Origin: Planctomycetota bacterium | Lineage (GTDB): Bacteria > Planctomycetota > Phycisphaerae > Phycisphaerales > UBA1924 | Direction of reading: 5' to 3' | Assembly (NCBI GenBank): GCA_963204725.1 | Contig: CAUJHH010000022.1 | Location: 1 to 59,757, forward strand | Length of the DNA: 59,757 nucleotides | Part shown: one piece after another, positions 43,016 through 52,805 of the stretch | Position numbering within the stretch: the first letter of the stretch is position 1 | How the letters are laid out: every line of letters begins with the position of its first letter | Made by a program: the position numbers and the translations under genes | The notes under the pieces: generated by a model | What the model was told of the DNA's origin: nothing | Database searches by the model: none | The model's input: only the letters and a program-made list of their open reading frames with translations

Positions 43016-44425
43016 TCAGCCGCCCGTGGGCCGCACCGTCGGAGTCGGTAGGTGCTTCTCAACAATCTTCGCAATCTCATCCAATGACTCGCCCGCGACA
43101 TACTTCTCGTGCTTGTGAACAATCTCACCAGAGGGGCTGATCACCACGAACGTCGGATACACGCGCACGCCGTATTGCGCCGCCGTGCTGTCCGCGTTGA
43201 GCAGCAGCGTGTACGTGAAGCCCCGCTCCTTGAAATATGCAATCGGCTTCTCCTCGCTCCGCTCACGCACCGCCATGCCAAGCACACGCACCGGCTGGCC
43301 CTTGAACCGCTCGTGCAACCCCTGCACCTCCGGGCTGGATTGCTTGCACATCAGACTCCATGTCCCCCAGAAATCCAGCACCACCACGCTGCCGCGCAGC
43401 GAATCGAGAGACACCGTCGAGCCGTCGGCCGACTTCAGTGCGAACCCCGGCGCGGCCTCGAAGACGGGTCCGCGCGCCGGCTCCGGCCGCGTGTCGGAAC
43501 CCGCCGGCGTGCCCGTTGAGACCTCGCCCTGACCCTGGCGCGGACGCGCCAGCGCCGCGGGCTTCGTCGCCGCGCTCTCGTCCGGATTCCCCACCGTCGT
43601 GTTGATCGCGAAGGTCTCGCGCGTCGCCCCGGGCGCGCCCGCAATCTCCACATCCTGCATCGTCAGCGCGGGATTCAATTCAACGTTGGAGAAGTCTGTG
43701 ATGAACGATGCGCTGAACTGCGAGCCCTCGTTCGCGACCCCGACATACTGCGCGAACCGGCGCGGCAGCCTGTCCTCTTTCGCGATCCACAGCCGCGCCG
43801 TCCGCTTGTTGGCGCGATAGGCGATGTCGACCACCACGCACGATGCGCCGTTGACAGTCTCCTCGCCGGAGATCGTCGCATCCGCCTGGTCCATCTCCGC
43901 CTGCCACGGGTTGGTGCCGATCATCTCCTTCACACGCACAGACTCAGCGATCCGAATCGCCATCTCGTTCACCCGTCCCCGCCGCACCGCAACACTCCCG
44001 GTCGCGCTGTCGATGAACTGCGTCTGATCGAGATACCACGCAATATCGAAAGGCGTCTCGGCATCGCCCCCCTTCAAGTTGCCGGCCCCTTGCGCACGCA
44101 TGATCCAGTTGTACTTGCTCCCCTCGGGCTTCAGCATCGTCACCCGCGCGCTCGCCCCGCCGAGCGCAACCGGCAGGTTCCCCTCCTTCCGATGGCTCAC
44201 GTCCCACCGGATCGACCGCGCCCGATTGATTGCCGCCGCGCAATCCAGGATCCACTTCCGCCCCGTCGGCTCGGCCGGAGCCGCGTCCTGGGCGGGCTGC
44301 TCCCCGGCGGGCTGGGCCTCGACAGGCTCCACCCGCGACTGCCCGAACGCGCCGACGCTCGGCGCCGCGCACAGCGCGAACGCAACAACCAAACCCGCCG
44401 TCCGTGTGCAATCCGTGATCTTCAT
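43016..44425 (-). CDS. exported TlpA-like thioredoxin protein with one active-site Cys missing
   Basis: The 469-residue protein starts MKITDCTRTAGLVV with a signal peptide ending near GAFG. Residues about 60-280 form a beta-rich domain resembling the LolA/DUF2092-like domain common in exported planctomycete proteins (ISGEETVNGASCVVVDI). The C-terminal ~150 residues are a TlpA/ResA-type domain: APGFALKSADGSTVSLDSLRGSVVVLDFWGTW. The canonical WCxxC reads WSLMC, so the first Cys is Ser, while the cis-Pro segment YPTF is kept. A monothiol site could still bind a partner or act as a chaperone, but normal dithiol reduction is unlikely. Adjacent trpC lies upstream on the same strand after a 128-base gap. 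Confidence 0.85.
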   Translation of the reverse strand: MKITDCTRTAGLVVAFALCAAPSVGAFGQSRVEPVEAQPAGEQPAQDAAPAEPTGRKWILDCAAAINRARSIRWDVSHRKEGNLPVALGGASARVTMLKPEGSKYNWIMRAQGAGNLKGGDAETPFDIAWYLDQTQFIDSATGSVAVRRGRVNEMAIRIAESVRVKEMIGTNPWQAEMDQADATISGEETVNGASCVVVDIAYRANKRTARLWIAKEDRLPRRFAQYVGVANEGSQFSASFITDFSNVELNPALTMQDVEIAGAPGATRETFAINTTVGNPDESAATKPAALARPRQGQGEVSTGTPAGSDTRPEPARGPVFEAAPGFALKSADGSTVSLDSLRGSVVVLDFWGTWSLMCKQSSPEVQGLHERFKGQPVRVLGMAVRERSEEKPIAYFKERGFTYTLLLNADSTAAQYGVRVYPTFVVISPSGEIVHKHEKYVAGESLDEIAKIVEKHLPTPTVRPTGG

Positions 44426-44553
44426 CTGAGCCCTCCGGCAATGGGCGTCGCGCTGCGCGAACGCCGGTGTCGATCAGGTTCTACCCGGCGCACCCGCCCC
44501 GGGTTCGACGCGCCCGCAGGTGCGCGTCACTCCCACGTCACATCTCCCGCGAT

Positions 44554-45390
44554 TCACTCCACCTCCACCCGCAGCAACTCCGCGAGCGCAAGCCCGGGAT
44601 CCGGCTGGCGCATCAGGTGCTCGCCCACCAGCGCGATCCGCACACCCGCCATCCGCAGACGCTTCAGATCCTCGGACGTCTTGATCCCGCTCTCAGAAAC
44701 CAGCGTCTGCGGCTGCTCCACCATGTCCATCAGCCGCAGCGTGTGATTCAGGTCAACCCGCATCGTGCTCAGATCGCGGTTGTTGATCCCGAGCAGGGCG
44801 TACGTCCCGTGCGGAAACCCCACGTGCGGGCGAACACGCAGCAGGTTCTCCGTGTCGTGGACCTCAAGCAGCACGGTCATCTGGAGCTGCTGCGCCAGAA
44901 TCATCAGATCGAGCAGCTCGCTCGTCTTCAGGCACTCGGCGATCAGCAGCACCGCGTCCGCACCCGCCGCCCGAGACTCCCACAACTGCCACGGATCGAG
45001 AATGAAGTCCTTGCGAAGCACCGGCAGTGGCATCGCGTCCTTGATCCGCTGAATGAACTCCAGACGCCCGCCGAAGAACTTCTCGTCCGTCAGACAGGAA
45101 ATCGCCGATGCGCCGTTCTCGAAGTACCGACGCGCAATATTCTCCGGGTGAAAGGCGTCGCCCTCGTACTCAGGACGTATCAGACCCGCCGAAGGGCTCC
45201 TGCGCTTGACCTCAGCGATGATTGAAGTCTGGAATCCATTCGGGTGCCGCGTCACCGACGCAAAGAAATTGCGCGGCGGCTCCTGCTGGGCAACCATCGC
45301 CTCAAGCTCACCGAACGAAACCCGCGCCTTGCCAACCGCAATCTCGCGGCGTTTCTCTTCAACGATCTCGTGGAGGGCTTCGGGAAGCAT
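44554..45390 (-). CDS. trpC: indole-3-glycerol phosphate synthase
   Basis: ATG 45390 starts MLPEALHEIVEEKRREI, the family N-terminus. The 278-residue TIM-barrel enzyme carries the IGPS signatures IAEVKRRSPS, SAISCLTDEKFFGG, LRKDFILDPWQ and LLGINNRDLSTM, plus LVSESGI near the end. It converts 1-(2-carboxyphenylamino)-1-deoxyribulose 5-phosphate to indole-3-glycerol phosphate in tryptophan synthesis. No other trp genes are adjacent; the gene is divergent from a CPBP protease gene. Confidence 0.95.
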   Translation of the reverse strand: MLPEALHEIVEEKRREIAVGKARVSFGELEAMVAQQEPPRNFFASVTRHPNGFQTSIIAEVKRRSPSAGLIRPEYEGDAFHPENIARRYFENGASAISCLTDEKFFGGRLEFIQRIKDAMPLPVLRKDFILDPWQLWESRAAGADAVLLIAECLKTSELLDLMILAQQLQMTVLLEVHDTENLLRVRPHVGFPHGTYALLGINNRDLSTMRVDLNHTLRLMDMVEQPQTLVSESGIKTSEDLKRLRMAGVRIALVGEHLMRQPDPGLALAELLRVEVE

Positions 45391-45499
45391 GGGCTCGATT
45401 CTTGACCATCTCCCGACGCGAGTCCGCACCCCGGGCCAATCGGTCCTCCACTTGATCGGCTCTTTGCGCCGGTACCTTCTCCCCGGCTGGAGTCTCCGC

Positions 45500-46585
45500 A
45501 TGACGATGCGAGCGCTTTGCGTGCTGGCGATGGCGGCGGCTCTGGCCCTTCCAACCCTCGCCCAGGACGTTCCCCCCGCGCCCCCTCCGCCGGCCACGCG
45601 CGAGGCCGCTCCGCCTCCGGAACGCAAGCCCGAGCCCGCGCGTCAGGAGTCCCCACGCCCCGAGCAGGCCGCTCCCAAACCATCCCCGTCCGGAGGCAAC
45701 GCCTTCAAGGTCCCGGACGTCACCAACTGGACCGTCTCCGACGCCATCGAATACGCCGAGCAGAACCGCCTCATCGTCGTCGGCCTCGTCGCCGCGATCG
45801 TCCTGACCTTCCTCTGCCTCGGAAACATCGTCGGGCCAGGATCAGGAGCCAAACTCGGCGGGCGCGACGTCAAGCCCCTCCCCGCGCCCATCTGGCTCTT
45901 CGGCGCCATCCTGCTCTTCATCGCGCCGCCCCTCGCCGCCCAGTTCCTCCGCGAGATGCCGCAGGTCGCATCCGGTGGCGACCTCCGCGAGAAGGCACTC
46001 GTACAGGGCGGAGCCGTCGGCGCGGGCGTCCTCGTCGGCATGGCCCTGCTCTTCGTCATGTCGCGCTCCGCGCCAAAGGCCGGACTGAAGTTCAAGGCCT
46101 CCGACGTCCCCATCGGGCTCGGTGCGTTCCTCCTGGCGCTCCCCATCGTGATGCTCGCCTCCTACGGCGGCGTCTACCTCTACCAGGAACTCACCGGCGA
46201 GGCCGCGAGCGAGATCGCCCACGACACCCTCCAGCAGATCATCAGCAACCGCTCGAACAGCTGGGCCTGGCTGCTCGCCGGCGTTGCGATCATCGGCTCT
46301 CCCGTGCTCGAAGAGATCCTCTACCGCGGCTTCCTGCAGTCCGCGCTCCTCCGCTTCACCAACGGCCAGACCTGGATCGCGATCTTCGGCACCAGCGCGG
46401 CCTTCGCGCTCGTCCACCGCCTCTCGGAAGAACCAGTCCCCTGGTTCGCGCTCCTCCCCATCTTCGTCCTCGGCCTCTCCATGGGCGTCGCCTACGAACG
46501 CACAAAGCGCATCGGCGTCCCCATCACCATGCACGTCTGCTTCAACGCGATGAACGTCGCGCTCGCGTGGACAACCACCGCCTGA
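45500..46585 (+). CDS. CPBP family intramembrane glutamic endopeptidase
   Basis: ATG 45500 follows GGAG by 7 bases. The 361-residue protein starts with a signal or first membrane segment (RALCVLAMAAALALPTLA), then a Pro-rich extracytoplasmic stretch (about 22-70). It then has six or more membrane segments. The CPBP (Abi, PF02517) motifs are visible: EEILYRGFLQ with the EE...R core, FALVHRL with His, and HVCFNAMN near the C-terminus. The family holds intramembrane proteases related to Rce1. Substrate and role are unknown. It may share an operon with the M16-like gene 80 bases downstream. Confidence 0.88.
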   Translation: MTMRALCVLAMAAALALPTLAQDVPPAPPPPATREAAPPPERKPEPARQESPRPEQAAPKPSPSGGNAFKVPDVTNWTVSDAIEYAEQNRLIVVGLVAAIVLTFLCLGNIVGPGSGAKLGGRDVKPLPAPIWLFGAILLFIAPPLAAQFLREMPQVASGGDLREKALVQGGAVGAGVLVGMALLFVMSRSAPKAGLKFKASDVPIGLGAFLLALPIVMLASYGGVYLYQELTGEAASEIAHDTLQQIISNRSNSWAWLLAGVAIIGSPVLEEILYRGFLQSALLRFTNGQTWIAIFGTSAAFALVHRLSEEPVPWFALLPIFVLGLSMGVAYERTKRIGVPITMHVCFNAMNVALAWTTTA

Positions 46586-46664
46586 GACGCCCGCCCGGCG
46601 CATTCCAGATCGATCCGAGTCCACGGGCCGCAACACGACCAGCCCGGGATCGGTACGCTCCAGC

Positions 46665-48119
46665 GTGCCCCGCACTCACGCCCAACCCGCCGCTCGGATC
46701 GCGGTCCAACACCGTCCGTGCCCCCGCCGCGCGCTCACACGTGCCGCACTGCTGAGCGCAGCGATCCTCGCCCCCGCGAGCATCCACGCCGCCGCTCCCG
46801 AAGCGCCGGGCGGCCCAACCTCTCCCGTCGCCGAGATCTCCCAGACCCCCCGCGTCGGCGTCTGGTCCGCATGGCTCACCAACGGCATCCGCATTCACGC
46901 CAAAGCCCTCCCCCAGGCCGCCGACCAGACCTTCGCCATCGTTCTCACCATCTCCGGTGGCGAGCTCCTCGAGCCCGCCGGCAAACGCGGCCTCGCCTCC
47001 GCCGCCTCGGGCGGCTGGTCCCTCCCCAAATCACCCGACGCAGCACAAGCCGAGACCATCCGCCGCTACCTCGAGTCACAGGTCCGCTTCACCGCCTACA
47101 CCCACACCGACGCCCTCCAACTCTGGGTCACAGGTCCCGAGTCCGACCTCCAGATCGGCATGGACCTCGCCCGACTCCTCGTCGAGAGCCCCGGCCTCGA
47201 CGACGCCGCGTTCCAGGCCCGTGTCCAGATGCTCCGAGACCTCGCCACCGGATCGGACGCGGATCGCGCCGCGATGGACGCCCTCCGTCCCCTCACCCTC
47301 CCCTCCGACATGTCCGCCGCGCGCCCGATCCAGCCCTCCGACGTCGCGGTGCCACAACCCGACGACGCTCGCGCCTGGCTCGCTGCTGCGCTCATGCAGG
47401 GCTCGATAGAGATCGGCATCGCCTCGCGCATCCCCGCGCCCGAATCACTGGAGGTCGCCGCGCTCGCCTTTGCCGACATGCCCGGTCGCGCCCGCATCGG
47501 CCTCGCCACACTCGCCGACCTTCGAACGGGCGTCTGTCCGGCCGTCCCCGATGCCGCGCTGATGGTGTCGGGCGCGCCCGGCGCGTCCGATGGCCGCGCG
47601 CTCCTCGCCCTCATCGGTCCCGAGCGCGCCGACCTCGGCGCACGCCGCGCCCTCGCGCTCGGTGCATTCGTTCTCGACGATCGGCTCGAGGCCGCGGTCC
47701 CCGGCGACCGAGAGGTCCGCGTCTTCCCCATGAACCCCGGCACCCGCTCCTCGCGCTCCGTCGTCGGCGCCATGATCACCAGCGCTGGCAGCCGCGCCGA
47801 CGCCGAGTCGGACCTCGCCCTCCTCTCGCGCCACTTCAACGACCTCGCAACGCTCGGCCCCCTCCCCATGGAGATGGAAGACGCCAAGGAACACGTCGCC
47901 GACATCCTCGCGCGACAAGACCTCACGCCCGAGTCGTGGGCCTCCAAGCTCGCAACGCTCACATACGACGGCCTCACCCCCGCAGGGCTCGCGCGCGCGC
48001 TCGACGAGTATCGCACCATGACCGCCGAAGACGTCAGGCGCGCCTACGCCGCGTGGTGCACCCCCGCAACCACCGCTCGCATCCTCGTCGTGCCGCCCAC
48101 CGAAGCCCCAGCCGACTGA
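46665..48119 (+). CDS. exported M16-peptidase-like protein lacking the zinc motif
   Basis: The frame opens at GTG 46665 and gives 484 residues with an N-terminal signal (RALTRAALLSAAILAPASIHAA). The fold resembles the two-domain M16 (insulinase/processing peptidase) family: VWSAWLTNGIRIHAKALP...TISGGELLEPAGKRGLA at the N-terminus. The HxxEH zinc motif expected soon after GLA is absent (GLASAASGG). It therefore probably acts as a non-catalytic partner, as one subunit does in mitochondrial MPP and in some bacterial M16 pairs. No active M16 partner is in the window. The C-terminal half (MTAEDVRRAYAAWCTP) fits the M16 C domain. Confidence 0.75.
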   Translation: MPRTHAQPAARIAVQHRPCPRRALTRAALLSAAILAPASIHAAAPEAPGGPTSPVAEISQTPRVGVWSAWLTNGIRIHAKALPQAADQTFAIVLTISGGELLEPAGKRGLASAASGGWSLPKSPDAAQAETIRRYLESQVRFTAYTHTDALQLWVTGPESDLQIGMDLARLLVESPGLDDAAFQARVQMLRDLATGSDADRAAMDALRPLTLPSDMSAARPIQPSDVAVPQPDDARAWLAAALMQGSIEIGIASRIPAPESLEVAALAFADMPGRARIGLATLADLRTGVCPAVPDAALMVSGAPGASDGRALLALIGPERADLGARRALALGAFVLDDRLEAAVPGDREVRVFPMNPGTRSSRSVVGAMITSAGSRADAESDLALLSRHFNDLATLGPLPMEMEDAKEHVADILARQDLTPESWASKLATLTYDGLTPAGLARALDEYRTMTAEDVRRAYAAWCTPATTARILVVPPTEAPAD

Positions 48120-48159
48120 TCTCACCCATCCGTCCCCCGTCCGGCTCGAACGCCCGTTC

Positions 48160-49956
48160 TCAGGCCGACTCCTCCATCTTGACGTCTCGATTCGCGTGGA
48201 TCATGTTGTCCCCCTTCTTGGAGCGGATCCCCAGCCGCGGCCGCTTCGGATCGTGCTCGCCCACTACCCACCCCTCGATCAGCATCACCTCCAGCGCCTG
48301 GATCGCCTGCTGCAACTCGAAGTTCGCGTGCGCCTGCGTCGCGCCCTTCTTCTCCATGAACAACCTCAAGACCTCGCGGCACATCTGGTTGATGTCGCTC
48401 TGGGTCTCCATGATGCGCAGCCACATCGCGTACGCGCCCATCAGGGGCATCGTGTACGCGCCGCGACGCAGGCACGGCACCCGATGGATCTTCCCCGCGC
48501 GAAACACCGGGAACTCCTCACGAACCGACCCCTCAAGACTCGCACGGAAGAGGTTGAACTCGTTGACCCGCCACCCCACCTCCGCCTGCGCATCCTCCGC
48601 GCCCAGGAACATCCCCGCGACCTCCTTCGCGCCCGCCACATCCATCCCGCCGATCCCCGCGCGCCCGGGGATGTCCTCCATGAACCCGCCGTTCGCGAGC
48701 CACTGGAACGCCTGCTTCGGCGACAGACTGATCCCCGCGTCCTTCGCGATGCGGCTCGTCATCTCCTCAAGGTCCGTGAAACACCCGTTCCCCGCGTACC
48801 AGAAGTCCGCGAACCGGATGTGCTGACCGATCCGGCGCGCCTGCAACGCCTCGTACTTATGACGCAGCCACACCGGATCGTGCTCGCCCGCCTCCAGCGC
48901 AGCAATCACATACGCCAGCTCGCGCGCCCCCGCGTGCGTCAGCATCAACCCGCCGGCCAGGATCGGGTCCGCGAAGCCCGCCGCCTCGCCAACGAGAAAC
49001 CAGTTCTCGCCCACCATCCGCTTCGACAAGAACGACCAGTCCTTCGTCGACCGCGTCTCTCCCTCGCGCGTCGCGTTGCGCGTGTGATGCACCACGAGCG
49101 GGTCCTGCTCCACGGCCCACGCGTACAACTCCTCCGGCGTCTTCCCGCACGACTTGTAATAGTCCGCCGGGCAGATGAACCCGATCGACACACGATTCGG
49201 TCGGATCGGGATGAACCAGATCCACCCGCACCCGATCGACAGCACAAAGACCCGCGTCCCCCCCGTGCCGATCGAGACCGCCCACTCCGCGTTGTCCCAG
49301 TAATCCCAGAACGCCACGTTCTTGATGTTCCCCGGATACTCGCACTCCACGCCCATCGCCCGGCGCAGGATGCCGACATGCCCCGACGCGTCGACATAGT
49401 GCCGCGCCGTGATCGTCGAACCATCTTCGAGCGCGAGCCCATCCACCCGATCGCCCGTGCCCCCGTCGCTCCGCAAGACCTCGCGCACCCGCGCCGGCTG
49501 CAGCACCTCCGCGCCCAGCTCCGCCGCGTGGTCCAGCAGGATCTTGTCGTACTCGCCGCGCTCCACCTGGAACGCCGTGAACATCCGCTGCCCGCCAAAC
49601 TTCGCCACCGGCCGCGGCTCATCCCTGAACTGGCCAAACGGGATGAACTCAAAGTCCCACAGATCCGGGCTCGATCCCCACCGATACGTCGCGCCCAGCT
49701 TGATCGGGAAGTTCGCCCGCTCCACCTTCTCCCAGCACCCCATCTCGTTCAGAATCGCCCCCGTCAGAGGCAACTGACTCTCGCCAACATGCTCCCGCGG
49801 AAAGACCTCCCGCTCCACCACCGCGACCCGGAGCTGCGGTGCGTACTTCCGGAGCAGCGAAGCGCACGTCGAGCCCCCCGGCCCGCCGCCGATGATCGCC
49901 ACGTCATAATCCGTCTCTCCACACCGATCGCCCGCGGCCTTCGCGCCCGATTCCAT
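48160..49956 (-). CDS. FAD-dependent oxidoreductase, flavin halogenase-like
   Basis: ATG 49956 is chosen because the conserved FAD fold begins soon after; AAGGGG lies upstream. The 598-residue protein has GGGPGGS (FAD binding), VGESQLPLTGA, the WxWxIP motif as WIWFIP, and GEAAGFADPILAGGLMLTH near the FAD site. The WxWxIP motif and GESQLP are typical of tryptophan halogenase-like and related FAD enzymes (geranylgeranyl reductase-like superfamily). Halogenation is possible but WxWxIP alone does not prove it. The C-terminal ~150 residues are helical. It is divergent from a DevBCA-like exporter across 372 bases. Confidence 0.83.
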   Translation of the reverse strand: MESGAKAAGDRCGETDYDVAIIGGGPGGSTCASLLRKYAPQLRVAVVEREVFPREHVGESQLPLTGAILNEMGCWEKVERANFPIKLGATYRWGSSPDLWDFEFIPFGQFRDEPRPVAKFGGQRMFTAFQVERGEYDKILLDHAAELGAEVLQPARVREVLRSDGGTGDRVDGLALEDGSTITARHYVDASGHVGILRRAMGVECEYPGNIKNVAFWDYWDNAEWAVSIGTGGTRVFVLSIGCGWIWFIPIRPNRVSIGFICPADYYKSCGKTPEELYAWAVEQDPLVVHHTRNATREGETRSTKDWSFLSKRMVGENWFLVGEAAGFADPILAGGLMLTHAGARELAYVIAALEAGEHDPVWLRHKYEALQARRIGQHIRFADFWYAGNGCFTDLEEMTSRIAKDAGISLSPKQAFQWLANGGFMEDIPGRAGIGGMDVAGAKEVAGMFLGAEDAQAEVGWRVNEFNLFRASLEGSVREEFPVFRAGKIHRVPCLRRGAYTMPLMGAYAMWLRIMETQSDINQMCREVLRLFMEKKGATQAHANFELQQAIQALEVMLIEGWVVGEHDPKRPRLGIRSKKGDNMIHANRDVKMEESA

Positions 49957-50328
49957 GGTGAACGCCCCTTGTCGGCCGCGTCGCGACCCAGTGCGGCCCG
50001 AGAGAGCCGCAAGTGGATAGTACCGAATCCGCCCCGCACACCACAAGCCCCATTCACAACGAACAGAGTGATCGATGCCGCAGTGGGAGCAAGGGAGCGT
50101 CATGCTGTCGGGTCGGCTCCGAGCAGGCCTTCCGCCCGAGGTCGCCGAAGGGCACGCCGTGGCGGGTGTCTCGGCGCATCCCACCAAGCACGCCCCACAC
50201 TCCGGTGGAAGCATCGTCTGGGCAGAGCACGAGGGTTGTTCACGGGCGCACGCAAACGACATCAAGATCGAGTACCGGCCGCAACGCCGGAGGATCTTCC
50301 GCAAGGAGCGACCTCACGGGCAGCCACG
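49957..50328. other. 372-base divergent intergenic region
   Basis: The gap lies between the FAD enzyme and the exporter genes and should hold both promoters. A small open frame at 50075-50332 has no family likeness and no clear ribosome binding site. I see no RNA gene or operator I can name. Confidence 0.5.
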
Positions 50329-51570
50329 ATGAGGCCCGATACGATCCCCGGCATGACATCCAATACTGCGGTTTCCGACCCAGGCGCAAGCACCCTCACC
50401 TTGACGTGGTGGCAACGCCACGTGCGGCGGGTGTGGCTGGCGGCACGGCTCGCGCTCCTGGCAGCGACGCTCGCCGCAGTCGCGTGGTGGTTCCTGCTCG
50501 CGCCCGTGCCGGTCGCCACCTACACCGTCGCAATCGGGACGGTCGATGTCGAGGTGCTGGGCACGGGCACGCTCGAGGCCCGCGTGAGCGCGACGATTGG
50601 TCCCAAAGTCGCCGGGCTCATCACAAAGATCACCGCCGACCAGGGCGACCGCGTCAAGGCCGGGGACACCGTCATCACGCTCGAAGACACGGACTTCAAG
50701 CAGCAGGTGGCGGTGGCAGAGGCCGACGTAGCCACCGCAGTCGCGTCCATCGAACGCCTCCGGGCCGATCGATTGCGGGCCGAAGCCGTCCGCTCGCAGG
50801 CAGTGCTGACCCACCAGCGATTGCTCAGCGCGGCGGCCAGCAACGCCACCTCGGCGCAGGAAGTGGACAAAGCCGCAGAGGCCCTCGCCATCGCGGAGGC
50901 CGAGGTATCGCGCGCAGCCGCCGCCATCGTCGAGGGGCAGAAACGCCTGTCGGCTGCGGAGCGATCGCTCGACTACCAGCGGGCTCGCCTGCACGACACC
51001 ACCATCGAGGTGCCCTTCGACGCGATGGTCGTGCGACGAGATCGCGACGCGGGCGATGTCATCACCGCAGGGTCGTCGGTGCTGCAACTGGTCTCGCTCA
51101 ACGAAATGTGGATCACCGCCTGGGTGGACGAGACGGAACTGGCGAAGCTGGTCGAGGGGCAGCCGGCGCGCGTGATCTTTCGCTCCGAGCCGGAAACGGA
51201 GTATCCCGGCGTCGTTGCACGCGTGGGGCGCGAGGCCGACCGCGAAACGCGCGAGATCATCGTGGACGTGCGCGTCGAACAACTGCCCGCGAACTGGGCG
51301 GTCGGGCAGCGGGCCGAGGCCTACATCCGCGTCGACCGCAGCGCAAGCGTCCCGACGCTCCCCGCGGCACTCGTGCTCGTGCGGGGCGCACAGACAGGCG
51401 TCATGGTGGACGACGCCGGCACGGCACGATGGCGCGACATCGCTGTCGGTCTGCGCGGGCGAGAACTCGTCGAAGTGACCAGCGGCCTTTCACCCGGAGA
51501 TGTGGTCGTTCGTGCCGCAAAGGCGAGCAGCGGCCCGCTGCGCGACGGGCGGAGGATCAGCTCGAAATGA
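50329..51570 (+). CDS. DevB/HlyD-like periplasmic adaptor of an ABC exporter
   Basis: From ATG 50329 the product is 413 residues (ATG 50353 is an alternative; neither has a strong ribosome binding site). It has one N-terminal membrane anchor (RLALLAATLAAVAWWFLLAP), a lipoyl-like half (VLGTGTLEARVSATIGPKVAGLIT), a coiled-coil hairpin at about 110-220 (Ala/Glu-rich) and the returning half (LHDTTIEVPFDAMVV). This is the membrane-fusion-protein layout. Its TGA overlaps the permease start (ATGA at 51567-51570). With the next two genes it forms a DevBCA-type efflux system. The substrate is unknown. Confidence 0.88.
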   Translation: MRPDTIPGMTSNTAVSDPGASTLTLTWWQRHVRRVWLAARLALLAATLAAVAWWFLLAPVPVATYTVAIGTVDVEVLGTGTLEARVSATIGPKVAGLITKITADQGDRVKAGDTVITLEDTDFKQQVAVAEADVATAVASIERLRADRLRAEAVRSQAVLTHQRLLSAAASNATSAQEVDKAAEALAIAEAEVSRAAAAIVEGQKRLSAAERSLDYQRARLHDTTIEVPFDAMVVRRDRDAGDVITAGSSVLQLVSLNEMWITAWVDETELAKLVEGQPARVIFRSEPETEYPGVVARVGREADRETREIIVDVRVEQLPANWAVGQRAEAYIRVDRSASVPTLPAALVLVRGAQTGVMVDDAGTARWRDIAVGLRGRELVEVTSGLSPGDVVVRAAKASSGPLRDGRRISSK

Positions 51571-52778
51571 ACCTCGCCGTCCGCGACATCCGGCACAGCA
51601 TCGGCCGCTTCGCCCTCACCACGATCGGTGTAGGCATGCTGCTCATGGTCGTGATGGGCATGGGTGGCATCTACCGCGGGCTCGTCGATGACGCGCTCGT
51701 GGTGACACGCGGCGTTGGAGCCGACTTGTGGGTCGTGCAGCGCGATACCCGCGGGCCCTTTGCCGAGGTCTCGCGCCTGCCGCGGAGCGTCGTCGACCGC
51801 GTGGCCGCCGTCCCCGGTGTCATGGATGCGTGCGAGTTTGTCTTCCACACGATCCAGCGCGAGCACGGAGGAAGACCGCTGCGCATGGGCGTGCTCGGGC
51901 TTGGCTGGCCCATCGACAAGGGCCAGGGCCTGCCGCTGATCGCGGGCCGCCCGCTGGCGCAGAACCACTACGAGATGATCGCCGATGAATCGCTCGGATT
52001 GACGCTGGGAGAGCGGATCCGCCTCGGCAAGGACACATACACGGTCGTCGGGATCACGCGCTGGCTGGTTTCGTCGGGCGGCGATGGGATTGCGTGCTTC
52101 ACAAGCCGCGATGCCCAGTCCATCCAGTTCGACGAGCCGGGCGAATCCGTTCGGCTGGAGCGGCGGGCCCGGCGCAATCGCGCCGACCAGGTTGACTTCG
52201 GGCGGACCCAGCCCTCCGTGCTGGAGCGTGCATCGGGTCTGTCCGGCAACATCGCCGCGCTCCCCGGCCCGGCGATCAGCGCCGTCATCGCCCGCCTCTC
52301 GCCCGGGGCCGACGCGAAGGAGGTACAAGCGATCATCGGCGCCTGGGGCGACGTGACCACCTACACCAAAGATCAGCAAGAGCAACTGCTCCTGAAAGGG
52401 AGCGTGGACCGCGCACGCCGCCAGATCCTGCTCTTCCGCGTGTTGCTGACGATCATCTCCGCAGTGATCATGGCCCTCATCATCTACACGCTGACGCTCG
52501 ACAAGCTCCACCCCATCGCGCTCCTGAAGCTCATCGGTGCCCCCAACCGCACCATCGTCGGGCTGATCCTCCAGCAATCACTCATCATGGGCGCGCTGGC
52601 GTTTGGCGTGGGGCACCTCATAGGTCTGAAGCTCTTCCCGATGTTCCCCCGGCGCGTGCTGGTGACGAACGACGACCTGCTCCGCGTCGCGGGGATCGTG
52701 CTCGTGATCTCGGTATTCGCGAGCCTGCTTGGCATCTGGAAGGCGATGCGCGTCGCTCCCAACGAGGCAATCGGCTGA
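51567..52778 (+). CDS. DevC/MacB-like ABC transporter permease
   Basis: The 403-residue permease begins MNLAVRDIRHSIGRF with an N-terminal membrane segment (LTTIGVGMLLMVVMGMGGIY), a large extracytoplasmic domain (about 45-275) and three C-terminal membrane segments (LLTIISAVIMALIIYTL, GLILQQSLIMGALAFGV, VAGIVLVISVFASLLGIW). This is the FtsX/MacB topology. It starts inside the stop of the adaptor gene, so the two are translationally coupled. DevC-type permeases export glycolipids or other envelope components in cyanobacteria. Confidence 0.88.
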   Translation: MNLAVRDIRHSIGRFALTTIGVGMLLMVVMGMGGIYRGLVDDALVVTRGVGADLWVVQRDTRGPFAEVSRLPRSVVDRVAAVPGVMDACEFVFHTIQREHGGRPLRMGVLGLGWPIDKGQGLPLIAGRPLAQNHYEMIADESLGLTLGERIRLGKDTYTVVGITRWLVSSGGDGIACFTSRDAQSIQFDEPGESVRLERRARRNRADQVDFGRTQPSVLERASGLSGNIAALPGPAISAVIARLSPGADAKEVQAIIGAWGDVTTYTKDQQEQLLLKGSVDRARRQILLFRVLLTIISAVIMALIIYTLTLDKLHPIALLKLIGAPNRTIVGLILQQSLIMGALAFGVGHLIGLKLFPMFPRRVLVTNDDLLRVAGIVLVISVFASLLGIWKAMRVAPNEAIG

Positions 52779-52805
52779 CAGAAGTCAACGGAGGACCGAC
52801 GAGGC

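Noticed and set aside
48196..50328. Long open frame on the plus strand running into the exporter adaptor gene
   Set aside because: It lies opposite the FAD enzyme gene and reads as Arg/Leu/Pro-rich without family likeness. The real gene begins near 50329.
50075..50332. Possible 85-residue gene upstream of the exporter
   Set aside because: No ribosome binding site, no family likeness, and it overlaps the adaptor start.
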